From Dendrolimus kikuchii (lineage: Eukaryota; Arthropoda; Insecta; Lepidoptera; Lasiocampidae): DNA of 64,000 nucleotides. Within the stretch, counting starts at the first letter, position 1; each line of letters starts with the position of its first letter. The notes below the pieces were generated by a model. It saw only the letters and a program-made list of their open reading frames with translations, was not told where the DNA came from and ran no database searches. Where the stretch lies: contig CM034394.1 of assembly GCA_019925095.2 (NCBI GenBank), positions 24,228,272 through 24,292,271 of the forward strand. Direction: 5' to 3'. Shown here one piece after another: positions 44,215-55,170 of this stretch. The position numbers were made by a program, and so were the translations under genes.

Positions 44215-44761
44215 AATCTCTATTATTGAAGTGTAACTTCTTTAGCATCGTTGTGATTTGAAACTCGATGAAACGAAAAAGCGACACTAAAAAGAGATAA
44301 ATACATAAATATATAGGACTAAGCCTACGAAAGAATGAGAATACATAATATTTAATAATTTAAACACTATTATCATACAGATAGAGTTGGAAATGTTTTG
44401 AAGTTTTCGTTAATACTTCAAATTTCGTGTTTTAAAACTTAAATCTATACTAATATTATAAAGAGGTAAAGTTTGTGACATTGTAGGGGGTAATCTCTGG
44501 ATCTACTAAACCGATTTTAAAAATGATTTTACTGTTCGAAAGCTACGTTAACAGGAAGTGTCATAGGATACATAACATGACGCTATATACCACGGGTGCG
44601 GGACAGAGCGCGGGTGAAATTGCGCCGGGCAGCTAGTATATTATAACGATATAACTATAAGTCAATATATGAAATGTGACGTCACAAAATTTAGCATCCT
44701 TCCCACCCCTTGTCACACTTTGTTTCACTTCTACTGCGTGTGAACTGCACACACATACACA
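44215..44761 (+). repeat. Rep-R copy 2, split only by a Helitron
   Basis: Continuous match to Rep-R copy 1 from gaagtgtaacttctttagc to tgtttcacttctactgcgtg, interrupted at 44444-44636. It provides the unfilled site for insertions in copy 1. It contains a TGACGTCA palindrome near 44678. Confidence 0.7.
44444..44636 (+). mobile_element. Helitron-like element (type S) in Rep-R
   Basis: Starts TCTATACTAATATTATAAAG, ends gccgggcagctag. Rep-R reads cttaaa|tatat without it in copy 1 near 13125, so the insertion point is exactly between A and T with no duplication. Confidence 0.88.
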
Positions 44762-44774
44762 ATTTTATATTATA

Positions 44775-44863
44775 CATACATAACTTCACGCCAGTTCCCT
44801 TGCGGGGTAGGCACGAACAACTGAGCGCCATTTAGGCTTATTCTTACACACCTCACTTTGCTT
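44775..44863 (-). mobile_element. RTE-D, 5'-truncated 89-bp copy
   Basis: Exact 13-bp duplication attttatattata at 44762-44774 and 44864-44876; TACA tail at left. Confidence 0.88.
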
Positions 44864-44876
44864 ATTTTATATTATA

Positions 44877-45194
44877 ACTTCTACATATGGATGTATTAAT
44901 AAGGCTCTGGGAAAACCGCGGATAGGAACTAATATTTTAAAATATACTTCACACGCGTACCCAGAAAACATTATGTCAAATGATTATCTCTTCAATAAAA
45001 ATAGTCACAGCTGTGTAGTGATGTTAACAAAATAACGCTTTATTGAATAAACGGTTGATGACTCCGGCCCTCCAATCAGCGTAGGCATTCCGGCTGTTGT
45101 GTCGCAATGGGGTGCCAACTTCGCTAACCGAGCACTGTGTGAAGGAAAGGTTCATATACGTACACTTCTTATTCTCAGATCAATTAATATATCA
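44877..45194. other. Unclassified sequence
   Basis: No supported feature. Confidence 0.35.
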
Positions 45195-45507
45195 TTTTTT
45201 TTTATGGCAGGAGATCAGCAGACAGGCAGACGGCCCACTCGATGGAAAGCGGTTACCATCGCCTATGGACATTTGCAACAGCAAGTTGCTACAAATGCGC
45301 TGCTGCTCTCTTAAGGGAAACTGGATCCTGGTCACTAATGCCGGAACACAACTCAAGGTTGTTATGGTGACATACTTTAGACCAGGGGTGGTAGCCATCC
45401 AGTCGGGCAAATGCCCTACCACCTGGCTGTGGGTTGTTTTGTCGCCTCTTACGACAGGCCGCCCGGCCGCAGGAAATTATATTCTTTCTCTGTTCCTGCA
45501 CGGATAA
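45195..45507 (-). mobile_element. Rep-A retroposon, long form
   Basis: T run at left and the rc of atccgtgcaggaacag at right. Near-consensus. Confidence 0.87.
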
Positions 45508-45659
45508 AAATAGATGATCATGATCATAGATGTAACATTAAAATTCATACACAAAGCTACAACTCTTTACACTTACGAAGGTATCATGCGATAGAAAAAG
45601 ATAGGTTATTCTAGTTACTTTGGCTTTACACGGTCTGTATTTACACATCTTATTATGTA

Positions 45660-46220
45660 CTAGTGGTCGCCCGTGGTCGAAATTCGACTATAATAATTAA
45701 TGTCAAAGACTACTTCTACAATCACAGATTTCGCCAAGGCTACACTGTTAATTTGACTTCAACAATAAACAAAAGAGTATATATGCGTGTGTGTGTCAAA
45801 TGCATGGCAGTGTGTGTATTGTTTTTATTTTATTTATTTAATGTATTTTTATGGATAATTTTTAAAAAATAATAATAATAAACTTTATTTTCAGTAATAA
45901 AAAACAGCTAGGTAACGTAACAAAAATTTTAGAAGTAGTACAGCATAAATATGTTTGTGACTAAGACCGAAACTAAGAATAAACTTGTATCTTCGGCCTC
46001 AGCACCTTCCCATTAAATTTGACAATATTGTAACACATAAATTAATAACAGCTGAATAACTCTTAGACAAAGATAAAGACAGTTAATATAATCTAAAATA
46101 CTAACATTTGTCGTTTCTTCTCTATATAAATTATAAATGTGCGAAATTTCATACTTCTCCGTCAGCGCAATTTTCGTAAAAAGGCGTACAAAGTTTTTGC
46201 TTTACGTATTAATATATAGA
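45660..46220 (-). mobile_element. Helitron-like element (type V), copy 2
   Basis: Minus strand: 5' TCTATATATTAATACGTAAA at 46220, 3' end cgggcgaccactag at 45660, A and T flanks. Same order of blocks as 447-1115 but without Rep-A. Rep-W interrupts it at about 45870-46100. Confidence 0.75.
45870..46100 (-). mobile_element. Rep-W, LINE-like 3' end in a Helitron
   Basis: Minus strand ends ctgaaaataaagtttattat plus TTA repeats, the form of a LINE 3' UTR. It is absent from the paralogous Helitron at 447-1115. Borders approximate. Confidence 0.6.
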
Positions 46221-46332
46221 TATATACTATAGGGGAGGGAAACTTTATTATTATTGGCTTTAGACGGCTTCGCGTGACGTCATCGGTGACACGTTATATA
46301 GCCTTATATGTTCTCTCTATGTAGTAATTGCT

Positions 46333-46432
46333 CTTTTTATTGACAAAAGCTGGCAAACAGGCAGACGGCCCGCCTGATGGAAAGTGGTCACCGCCACCTA
46401 TGGACGTTAGCAACACCAGCGTTGCCTATAAC
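46333..46432 (-). repeat. Old Rep-A-like relic
   Basis: gcaaacaggcagacggcccg, cctgatggaaagtggtcacc and gcaacaccagcgtt follow the 3' end of Rep-A at lower identity. Confidence 0.55.
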
Positions 46433-46549
46433 AACCTAGTCTATAATATTATAAAATTCTAAACATGCCGTGTCTGTACATTGAAGCTATTTAAAAAAAA
46501 AACAACTGGAATACATTACATAAACTACGGAGAACACAATTGTATTAGA

Positions 46550-46781
46550 TTTTTTTTTTTTTATTGCAGGAGATCAGCAGACAGGCCCACTTGATGGAAA
46601 GCGGTTACCATCGCCTATGGACATTTGCAACACCAAAGGTGCTACAAATGCGCTGCTGCTCTCTTAAGGGAAACTGGAACCTGGTCACTAATGCCGGAAC
46701 ACAACTCGAAGGTTGTTATGGCAACATACTTTAGACCAGGGGTGGTAGCCATCCAGTCGGGCAAATGCCCTACCACCTGGC
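46550..46781 (-). mobile_element. Rep-A retroposon, short form
   Basis: T run at 46550-46562, short-form boundary at the right (ccacctggc). Lacks the gcagacgg block near its 3' end. Confidence 0.85.
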
Positions 46782-46785
46782 TATA

Positions 46786-47153
46786 ATAATAATATATAAT
46801 AATATTCTTGTCGGCTTGTTCGGGATTCACATAAAAATTACTAGGCCGATTTCGATGCGGTTTTCGTTGATCGACAGCAAATTTCTAGACTTAATATCTG
46901 CGCTACTTTTTATTCCAGGAATCGCACGGGAATTTTTATGGACATGATTTGAAATGGCCAGATAGATTTTTTTTTTCGAATTCCAATGCGGTTTTTTCAC
47001 TGATTGATAGCAAATTCTATGTAATAACATATATGTGCTACTTTTGATCCTATTCCGACACAGTTTTCACTAAAACATGCTGCGGTACTTTGTGTCTCGG
47101 GCATCTCGCAGGAATTACAAGTCAAGCGTGGACAAAGCTGCGTGTTATCCTAG
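46786..47153 (+). mobile_element. Helitron-like element (type J), copy 2
   Basis: Ends gctgcgtgttatcctag followed by T. Contains two similar sections with gcggttttc...gat(c/t)ga(c/t)agcaaatt, as if internally duplicated. The start is uncertain. Confidence 0.5.
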
Positions 47154-47464
47154 TACTTTTATATTTCTAGGTATTTATGTGACAGTAATTTGGTATTTAT
47201 TTTTTAAGGCTTCAAGAATAGACTATCATTAAATTTTGTATGGGAATAAACGTAATTGAATTTCTGTCCTCAAATAACATATATCGTTTCTTCTTTCATG
47301 TCCACAGATTTTTTTGATAGATTTTCAAATTGCATCATTATTATAAATTGAGTAAATATTGTTGAGCTAACCAAAGAGAATTGGGAAATTATTAAATGAT
47401 TGAAACCTAGAAGGTTGGTTCTCTCAGGTATAATACTGCTGCTTATTCTGTATATAATGTATAT
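47154..47464. other. Unclassified sequence
   Basis: No supported feature. Confidence 0.35.
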
Positions 47465-47950
47465 TGTTACAAGTTGGGCCAAATACAATACCTGTATTTA
47501 TTACCTGCCGCAGCTTGCATGCTGATAACGTTGAAACTGTTTTATGACTATCTTCTTTTATTTTCTTTGTGTTTAAATTTTGCATCACCAATAGCCTATT
47601 GTTATTGTACTTGTTTATGGCCGTTCGCAGGCATAATTATGCAGGTGTACAGAATCATGTTTCCTGGGAATAGCGCCGACAGTGGCCAGGTGTGGTTCTA
47701 GGAAACCATTGTTTATACGGTCGTGACATATTGTGAGCTGAGTATAAAGGAATGCCCGAACGGAGAGATCGGCAGTCGAGCGACGATTACGATACAAGCA
47801 AGACGTGTACATTCGACAAGCGATATAGTGACGGACTTTGCGCGTGTTATTGATCGTGCAGATTGTAACAAGTAGTGTCTAGTTTTATTTGTACCTGTTT
47901 TATACGTGTGTGTATAGTTCTAATAAATTTTAATTCGAGTCCCACACTCG
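47465..47950 (+). mobile_element. Putative solo LTR (LTR-P copy 2)
   Basis: Begins tgttacaagttgggcc, TATA-like gagtataaagg near 47740, gtgacggactttgcgcgtg shared with copy 1, ttctaataaa near 47915 and cgagtcccac. About 485 bp. No adjoining internal region. Confidence 0.5.
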
Positions 47951-48039
47951 TAATAATAATAAAGACATTTATTTATTTAATATTTTTCAATGCGTTATAT
48001 TATTTACGGTCTACATCACCACTGACACGTATTAATATT

Positions 48040-48125
48040 TGCCTTATTTTGGGGAGTTGCGTAGAAGAGATCGCTTTAAGCGATAAGGCCGTCCTTTGTT
48101 CAACATTTATTGTATCTAATTTTTA
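48040..48125 (+). mobile_element. LINE-O 3' UTR scrap
   Basis: Contains agagatcgctttaagcgata and aggccgtcctttgt; no coding or tail. Confidence 0.6.
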
Positions 48126-48170
48126 AGAACGTAGTTTTAATTTTGGTTTCATTCGTTCATTCATTAATTA

Positions 48171-48373
48171 TTAGCGGGCCCGCCAGACGGTGTCCTGCCC
48201 TGAAAAAAATAAAAATCTATAACCCGATCCCAGCGCCACCTACCGGGTCCAATTATGGATCTAAACCATTCTAGAATCCACTGAAACACACACACAAAAA
48301 TTCATCAAAATCAGTCCAACCATTTAGGAAGAATTGAGTGATATACACTCGAACAGAAGAATTATATATATTA
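48171..48373 (-). mobile_element. Helitron-like element (type U), eroded ends
   Basis: Body matches type U (cagcgccacctaccgggtcc, tctaaaccattctagaatcc). The terminal CTAG is altered to TTAG and the TC end is unclear. Confidence 0.6.
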
Positions 48374-48584
48374 AGTTAGTGCTAAGTTTGTCTGTGGGTG
48401 ATTGCTGTTTTTATTTATAAAATACAGTGTCTTACTGTGAACACAGACCATTCCTCGCCCTTGAGGGAGAGTCCTAATGAACCGCGGTAACGAACATGGG
48501 CTGACGTCACCTGATGCACCCAGACGCAGCGGCTCCCAAACTTAGTTGGAGAAATTTTTACTTCTAACACGTGATTTATATTAA

Positions 48585-49080
48585 TCTATACAAATATTTT
48601 AAAGAGGAAAGATTTTTTCTTTTTTTTATTGCAGGAGTTCAGCAGACAGGCAGACGGCCCACTTGACGGAAAGTGGTTACCATCGCCTATGGACATTTGC
48701 AACACCAAAGACGCTACAAATGCGCTGCTGCTCTCTTAAGGGAGACTGGAACCTGGTCACTAGACCAGGGGTGGTAGCCATCAAGTCGGGCAAATACCCT
48801 ACCACCTGGCTGTGGGTTGTTTTGTCGCCTCTTACGACAGGCCGCCCGGCCGGAGGAAATTGTATTCTTTCTCCGTTCCTGCACCGATAAAGATTTGTAT
48901 TTTATGTTTGTAACGAATAAACTCAAAAACTAATAGACCGATTTTAAAAATTCTTTCACCATTAGAATGCTACATTATCCCTAATTAATATAGGCTATAT
49001 AAAAATTAGGGATCCCAACTAAAACTTCAATAATGTAACCCACCAATCTAAACAAAATACTTGGCGCCGGAATCGGGTTC
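48585..49080 (+). mobile_element. Helitron-like element (type S), split by Rep-A
   Basis: Starts TCTATACAAATATTTTAAAG after an A. It continues past Rep-A with gaataaactcaaaaactaat, agaccgattttaaaaattc. The 3' end is lost. Confidence 0.65.
48615..48888 (-). mobile_element. Rep-A retroposon, long form with internal deletion
   Basis: Exact 7-bp duplication aaagatt at 48608-48614 and 48889-48895. It lacks about 40 bp between ctggtcact and agaccagg. Confidence 0.85.
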
Positions 49081-49096
49081 TACGATTTTGATGAAG

Positions 49097-49160
49097 TTTT
49101 ATGTGTGTTTGTTCATACTTATAATATAGATATTATAAGTAAGAACAAACACATATAAAA
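49097..49160. repeat. Near-perfect 64-bp palindrome
   Basis: Arms of about 30 bp (gtttgttcatacttataata against tattataagtaagaacaaac) with a 3-5 bp centre, lying between a Helitron remnant and SINE-B. Confidence 0.85.
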
Positions 49161-49350
49161 TTCCGGGTTCGATTCCTGGTATGGTAAATTTCGGAAACGT
49201 ATTTTCTTCGTTATTTCCTATGGTCTGGGTTTCTGGGATCGGCCCCAGAGTGGTCCGTTGTATATTACCCATAACACAAGCGTATCTTGCTTAATTTGGG
49301 GATATACAGTTGTGTGTTTGTCTGCCGATTTATTATTATTATTAATATTT
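49161..49350 (+). mobile_element. SINE-B, 5'-truncated
   Basis: Begins at the B box (gggttcgattcctgg) and runs to gtctgccgatttattatta. The A box is missing. Confidence 0.8.
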
Positions 49351-49842
49351 TAAAATGAAGTCGAGTACTAACAATGTCATCAAATAGTTAAAAGTTTAAA
49401 ATTGCAGTATTTTGTTTAAAGTCCATTCCACCAGCATTCTAAATGTCCAACATTGCATTTTTGTTGCGGAAAGCGGAGACAACAAAAACGAGCGCCTTTG
49501 TGACGTAAGAGGCCTCGACCGACCAAAGAATCGGTTTGTAACTCAATTTACCGGGAGAGCGTTGTACAATGTAGTACATACATGTGTGTTTATTTACTTA
49601 CTAAGACTGTTTGATGTATTTTTTTAATGTTTTCATATGTATTGATGTATATTTAGTTTGATCTTACAAATATAGAGCAATACACGTTGACATTTGGGCA
49701 ATTCTCCTTGTTTACGAGCGATTGTCCAACGCGCATCATTGACCGAAACCAAGGGTCTGCGCTAGTGCCGAACGTTATAACTAAATAATTTTTTTCTTCA
49801 AAATTGTTACATAATATTACATGTATATATAATAATTTGCGG
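49351..49842. other. Unclassified sequence
   Basis: No supported feature in about 490 bp. Confidence 0.35.
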
Positions 49843-49958
49843 ACAGAGAGCACCCCCCTGACCCGCCCGCTGGAGCACACCAACTCTCCGCGCCCCGCAT
49901 ACCGCCGACGCTCATAGCTCGCACGATTAGCAGCTAGGCGTCGGACGGTACGCGAGAT
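49843..49958. repeat. Rep-Z, GC-rich 115-bp repeat, copy 2
   Basis: Same block order as 26345-26463 (cagagagcac, ctgacccgcccgc, ccgcataccgccgacg, gcagctaggcgtcggacgg) on the same strand. Confidence 0.65.
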
Positions 49959-50469
49959 ATAGGAGCGATCTTGGAGGCAAAAATTGTTAATTCTTAACAC
50001 AATTCTCATTGACGATTTACCACTCTCTCTCGACTCTCTCGCACTTTGTAATTACGTACTTCTTTATATATATTTCGATTCATGTAAATTGTTTAATAAT
50101 AATAATACAGTCCATTATATCGAGTTTAATTTCCAAAAAAGAAGCAACTGCCGCCAATAATAATTATTATTTTGACGAATATGAAAGATAGAACCTTTGT
50201 TTATTTTCTCACAAAACAATTTACAAATGATATTTATTATACCTGTTCTGTGAGGCTAGTGCCTATTGTAGATATGTCAAGGTCTGTTTACACGTCACCA
50301 GTGCCCAACTTTATGGCTAAAAACTAACTACATACTGATTATAATAAGGTAATGTATGTGTAATTCTAATAAAAAGAAGATAAGTATCAATAGACTTGTT
50401 ATATTATTAAGAAAATAATCATCAAAAACTGTCAGTTTTGGTCTTCCGCCAAAAGGAAGATTTACACTG
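49959..50469. other. Unclassified sequence
   Basis: No supported feature in about 510 bp. Confidence 0.35.
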
Positions 50470-50646
50470 AAAATCAGCGTTGTGTCGGATATAATTCCGG
50501 CACAGCAATATGCTGAGTGCAAACCTTGTTTGCTGAAAATGCGGCGTACAAACTATCAAATTATGCTCTGTGTATAATAATGTATAAAGAATGTAATTAC
50601 GTCGCTTTTCTTCAAATAAAGTTTTTCTTTCTTTCTTTCTTTCTTG
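50470..50646 (+). repeat. Retroelement 3' end with TTTC tail
   Basis: tgtgtcggatataattccgg, then cttcaaataaagtttttctt and TTTC repeats: the form of a LINE 3' UTR. A related tgtcggatgatactccgcc block occurs at 17311-17330. Confidence 0.5.
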
Positions 50647-51245
50647 GTAATTAGGATGATTTAGAAGCAACGCGTTTCCCATCAGAACGTACATAAAAAG
50701 CTTCTTTACAATATTCAAAGGTGAACATCATTATCAAAAGAAAGTTCACATAAAGATTATTAAAGTCTATTTTTATCCCAGCACAACTTTTGACATCCTA
50801 CCTCATAATTCTTACATCTCATCAACTCTTTGAAAGCGAACTCTTTATAAGTGAACTCTCAACTAGCGAATCCGTGGAATCGCCGCGAGCAGTTGGTCTC
50901 AAAGTCTCAAGATATATCGGTTTTGTTTCAAAGTCACATCGATTTGGGGCTCGAGTTTCGAGACCCTCATTTTCAAAGGATAATGAAACTGGCAAAGTTG
51001 AGACTTCACTTTTGCGCCGGTTATGAAGTGATGTGAGAATTTGCTTTTCGGAGTGGGAAAGTTCGCGGAAGGAAATTGGTCTTATGTTTTAGCTCCCTTT
51101 TTGGGTACGGATCGTGAAATTAAATTGAGAGTATATGTCTATTGGGTTTTTCGGACGAATTAGAATATATGTACTTTGCATATGATAAAGTAATACCACA
51201 GTTGAACTATCTACTATTAAACTGTGGTAATTTGCACTAATATTA
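50647..51245. other. Unclassified sequence with a 78-codon frame
   Basis: The frame 50790-51026 (+) gives a Ser-rich peptide without a known motif. I see no splice or promoter evidence. Confidence 0.25.
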
Positions 51246-51837
51246 TTGCCGTGGTAGCTTAATGGCTAGCGCACGCGTCCTAAACTCAAAGGGCATGGGT
51301 TCGAATCTGGGCCGGCAAGCATTGACCACTAATATTTTTCTGCGCTAATGTGAACATTATTACAATCACTACGTGCTAACGGTGAAGGAAAACATCGTGA
51401 TGAAAGATGCACATCGATATAACTGATGTGTAAAACTCGGGTAGCCGTTCTAAGCAAGTACATACATACATACATAACTTCACGCCAGTTCCCTTGCGGG
51501 GTAGGCACGAACAACAGAGCGCCATTTAGGCTTATTCTTACACACCTCACTTGCTTCTTTGACATTCATAACTCTTGTCATGCACGCTCGTCTGTTCTTA
51601 AGGCTCCTAACATCACCTTCTGCTAGTAAACGATCAATTTAATCATGGAAGGTGTGTCGTGGCCTTCCACGACTTCTGCATCCATCCACTTTTGCATTGT
51701 ATATCTGTTTAGTCATTCTTTCATCATGCATTCTTTCCACATGCCCGAACCACCGGAGCATTCCTTCTAAGCAAGTGTAGCGGATATACTGCCCGTGCCC
51801 CTAAGGTCCGAGCCCAGCAGTGGGACTACTTTAGGCT
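51246..51837 (+). mobile_element. SINE-C, split by RTE-D
   Basis: A box tagcttaatgg at 51255-51265, B box ggttcgaatct at 51298-51308, conserved gaaggaaaacatcgtgatg, then RTE-D (51460-51764), then the SINE 3' part with gagcccagcagtgggac. Confidence 0.85.
51460..51764 (-). mobile_element. RTE-D inserted in SINE-C
   Basis: Exact 12-bp duplication ttctaagcaagt at 51448-51459 and 51765-51776. 5'-truncated at ggaatgctccggtgg; TACA tail at left. Confidence 0.92.
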
Positions 51838-52183
51838 GGTTTTTTATATAGTAGAACTGTAGTATTGAAAGAAAGTTAATAAAACTTTAAATTTTTGGGT
51901 TTGCCATTTTGGAAAAACGGGTCATAACCGCCATGCCCGATTGTCCGTCTGTATATACGTATATGACAGTAATTTTTTTTTCGAAAACCACTGGGTTTAT
52001 ATGAATTAAAATTTACAGGAAGGTGTAGTCTATGGAGCGCTACGAATTTATGTAGTGAAATCACAAAAAAAACATCTAGCCGCTATACATGTAACTAAGG
52101 CTTGACAATTTTTTTCAGTTTACGCAGTTCTCAAAAATTTTGATTCATTATAATGATAAAAATTCATTATAATTAGGTAGGTT
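51838..52183. other. Unclassified sequence
   Basis: No supported feature in about 350 bp. Confidence 0.35.
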
Positions 52184-52417
52184 GCCAGATTATAGGGTAT
52201 TTGCCTGTCTGGATGGTTATCACCCCTGGTCTAGAGTATGCCACGACAATAACCTTGACTAGTGTTCCGGCATTAGTGGGCAGCTTCCAGTCTCCCGTAA
52301 GAGAGCAGCAGCGCATTTGTAACGCTTTTGGTATTGCAAATATCCCTAGAAGATGGTAACCGCTTTCCATTGCGTGGGCCGTTTGCCTGTCTGCTGAACC
52401 CATGCAATAAAAAAAAA
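52184..52417 (+). mobile_element. Rep-A retroposon, short form, diverged
   Basis: Starts gccagattatagggtatttg, ends atgcaataaaaaaaaa. Confidence 0.8.
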
Positions 52418-52488
52418 TTAAAATGGCGGTCAGATGTTAGAAGGCAAAGTCGTGAAAGTTGTGTCCTAATTGTTATTCTTACTTTTTT

Positions 52489-52491
<3 letters not shown>

Positions 52492-52576
<85 letters not shown>
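52492..52576. repeat. (AT)n microsatellite
   Basis: About 42 uninterrupted TA units, abutting the Jockey-like relic. Confidence 0.95.
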
Positions 52577-52579
<3 letters not shown>

Positions 52580-52850
52580 GTTTGCGTTTGACCTCTGTCT
52601 CAGCTGATGTTGAGTGCTTACTTAGAAGATACCTATTCACTCGTCACTTGAAGACTTCGAGATTGTATTTGTCAGGAAAAACAAACTCCGGCAAATTATG
52701 CCACTCTTCAGCAGTGCAAACCAGATAAAATGAAGCGAAGCGTTTGGTTCTGACTGGTGATGCTACCACCATCTAACGGTATCGCAAACCGGTGCGTCTG
52801 GTTGTCCGATGGTAAAACTTCATCCATGCTTTCACATAACATTTAGATAT
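52577..52850 (-). pseudogene. Jockey-like LINE C-terminal relic
   Basis: Minus strand: [24 protein letters not shown], a TGA, then RVNRYLLSKHSTSAETEV. The pattern aelWN-x-LP-x-xVFP followed by FK-x-RVN is the C-terminus of Jockey-clade reverse transcriptases. Upstream sequence is frameshifted. Non-functional. Confidence 0.72.
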
Positions 52851-52861
52851 TCAATATGAAG

Positions 52862-53035
52862 AGAATGCCACGACTAGGTGGAATGCTCCTCCGTCTCGAA
52901 GGGAGATCTTCCAGTAAGGCTATTGTTGCCCCTTGCAAGCTTAGGCCATTATTTTTGAAAATTTTGTATATATTCTTTGTACGTTTCGGGAATCTTTTGC
53001 GACCTCAATTATTGCACAGCGCCATCTAGTAACTC
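52862..53035 (-). repeat. Rep-F, minus strand
   Basis: Reverse match to 29808-30070: ggaatgctcctccgtctcga, attattgcacagcgccatct. Confidence 0.65.
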
Positions 53036-53209
53036 TGTCTGTTACGCTTTTACGGTAAAATTACAAAATTTATTTAAATAAAAAATAGGCTAGAATTTGG
53101 TATATACATTACATACGTGTAGTCTCAATACTGACAATGAGTCTGTGTGAATAATGGCTCTCAAAATACACGCAGGTTAAAAACTTATTGTTGGTAGGTA
53201 CTGTATTTA

Positions 53210-53460
53210 TTGAACATAATCAATGTACTAGATTTATACATAATATATTTCTTGACCTACCTAGCCTTTGTGGACCCCAATTTAGCAGAAAACCTTTTGG
53301 AGAGCGATCGAGACCTGTCAATGGCAGAGGTCCTTCTGCCGACGGGGGTGCTTGGCCCTTGCGACGGTAGGGGGCTCCCCAATCGTCTTTGGCTCTCATT
53401 ACTGTCACGTTGCGAAGAACGTTAATTGTCTGAGTCGTGTCTGAAGCAGGGTACACGTTT
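53210..53460. other. GC-rich, coding-like patch
   Basis: Minus-strand frame 53456-53220 (78 codons) includes KDDWGAPYRRKGQAPPSAEG and a downstream caataaata signal. It contrasts with AT-rich flanks and may be the tail of an unrecognised retroelement. Confidence 0.3.
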
Positions 53461-53533
53461 TATTTTTTGTTTTGATTTATCAATATTGTAGTTCATTTGG
53501 ATTTTGGTTCCCAATTCGACTGCATGATTTTTT

Positions 53534-53760
53534 ACGCGATTTCTCAGTCAATTGTGGACCGATTTTCATTTTTTTTATTCAAAATAGTATGCTCCCGAAG
53601 TGGTCTGATTGACACTAAGTCAGGATCTGATGAGTGGATCCCAAGGAAGTTGAGAGAAACCCTCGAATATTGTTTGTTGCGCGATTTTTCCGTTAATTGT
53701 AGACCGATTTTCAATTCTATTTCTTTATTGGAAAATGTATACTCCTGAGGTGGTGTCATT
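53534..53760. repeat. Diverged tandem duplication, ~146-bp period
   Basis: Two similar segments at 53534-53612 and 53681-53760: gcgattt..cagtcaattgtggaccgattttc against gcgattt..cgttaattgtagaccgattttc, then atgctcccgaagtgg against atactcctgaggtgg. Probably part of a Helitron-like repeat. Confidence 0.6.
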
Positions 53761-54087
53761 ATTTCTAAAGGTATTCAAGCAACTGAAACGTAGTTTTTTT
53801 TTTTAAATAGATGTAGAAAATATTTGTGTTTAATTTTTTATTTACATTCGATTTTGTTTTTGTTAACAAAATAAATTACATACCTGAATTCCGACTAGTA
53901 TGTGCTAGTAAAACTTCGTACGTGGTGCCACGACGCGGACTTATTTGTTAGAGAATTGTTTCAGTGGCAAAGAAGCTCTATCTCAGTGACACTTTTTCTT
54001 TTCACTTCTTAGCTTTATTCTGACATACTGTACATATTCGATGTCATACCACAAATCATCATGTCATCCTTAACATGATCCTTAACA

Positions 54088-54248
54088 TCCTTAAGGTGAT
54101 GTTAGGAGCCTTAAGAACAGACGAGCGTGCATGACAAGAATTATGAATGTCAAAGAAGCAAGTGAGGTGTGTAAGAATAAGCCTGAATGGCGCTCTGTTC
54201 TTCGTGCCTACCCCGCAAGGAAACTGGCGTGAAGTTATGTATGTATGT
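54088..54248 (+). mobile_element. RTE-D, 5'-truncated
   Basis: Flanked by atccttaaca at 54078-54087 and 54249-54258; the left side has a second tandem copy of this word. Ends in TATG repeats. Confidence 0.82.
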
Positions 54249-54273
54249 ATCCTTAACAAAATCCGTCCATCTC

Positions 54274-54592
54274 TTTTTACAAGCTTTTATTTAAGTTGCA
54301 ATGGATGTACCTATGTATGTAAGTTCGGGTGGAATCTCGCAAGTTAAATTTGACCAACTTCCCGGTTTCCGATTGAGCTGAAATTTTGCATACATTTGTA
54401 TACCGCGTGACAATGCAATAATATGGTACCATGGAGCTGATCTGATAATGGAGTCGAAAGGTGGCCATAGGAACTCCTGTACTAAACAAGATAGACCCGT
54501 CGTGTTTGGGCTCGTTTTACTTGTCTTGGCTAGCACTCTGCTGCTACATGATATCCAGCATCTCAAAAGCTTGTATTTAAAAACATTTTTAA
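54274..54592 (+). repeat. Rep-BB, uninterrupted copy
   Basis: About 90% identical by eye to 10893-11478 with the SINE removed. Shows tccagcatctcaaaagct across the site where SINE-B sits in the other copy. Confidence 0.72.
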
Positions 54593-55054
54593 AAAAGCTT
54601 ATTTAAATTAAATTTCTTATCAATCAATAAATCGTCTCTTTGCATCAATAATGTGTTTTGAATATTGAAATTTGAGAAAATAAGTAATTTGACAAAAACA
54701 TGTCATTCGTTTCGGTACAATTACTTTTTGAAAGTAAAAAAATCTGTTTTCAAGATAACACATTATTGAGGCAAAGGGGTGAAATATTGTCTTAGCTTTG
54801 TAAGTTTGTACTTAATTTATTTATTGGCATGTTTCTTTCAAATACTAAATTGTATTAACTACAAGACTTTGGCATTGATTTGGAATATACAGTTCACACT
54901 TTCGTATTTTGCTGTAATGAGAGAAAAGAAAGAAAGAAGAAAGAAAAAGAAAGAGAACGGAAAAAGAAATGATTGTGATTTTAATACTTTTATTTTAGTT
55001 TAGTACACCACCAAAAATGCTTTGAAATTTCCTTTAAAATCTCCTTAGACATTG
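54593..55054. other. Unclassified, with a purine tract
   Basis: No gene recognised. A GAAA/AAAG-rich purine tract lies at 54918-54970. Confidence 0.35.
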
Positions 55055-55170
55055 AGTGCATGGAAGACATCGCTATAAGCGATAAGGCTGTCCATTGTTC
55101 TAATGCAAATGTATCCATATCAATTGTCTAGGTTTAAGCTAAGAAAAGAAGAAGAAGAAGAAACAAAAAG
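55055..55170 (+). mobile_element. LINE-O-related 3' UTR with GAA tail
   Basis: Contains ggaagacatcgctataagcg and ataaggctgtcc, ending in agaaaagaagaagaagaag. Confidence 0.55.

Noticed and set aside
49060..49090. ttggcgccggaatcgggttc resembling an LTR retrotransposon primer-binding site
   Set aside because: No LTR ends upstream or gag/pol downstream; it lies in or next to a type S Helitron remnant.
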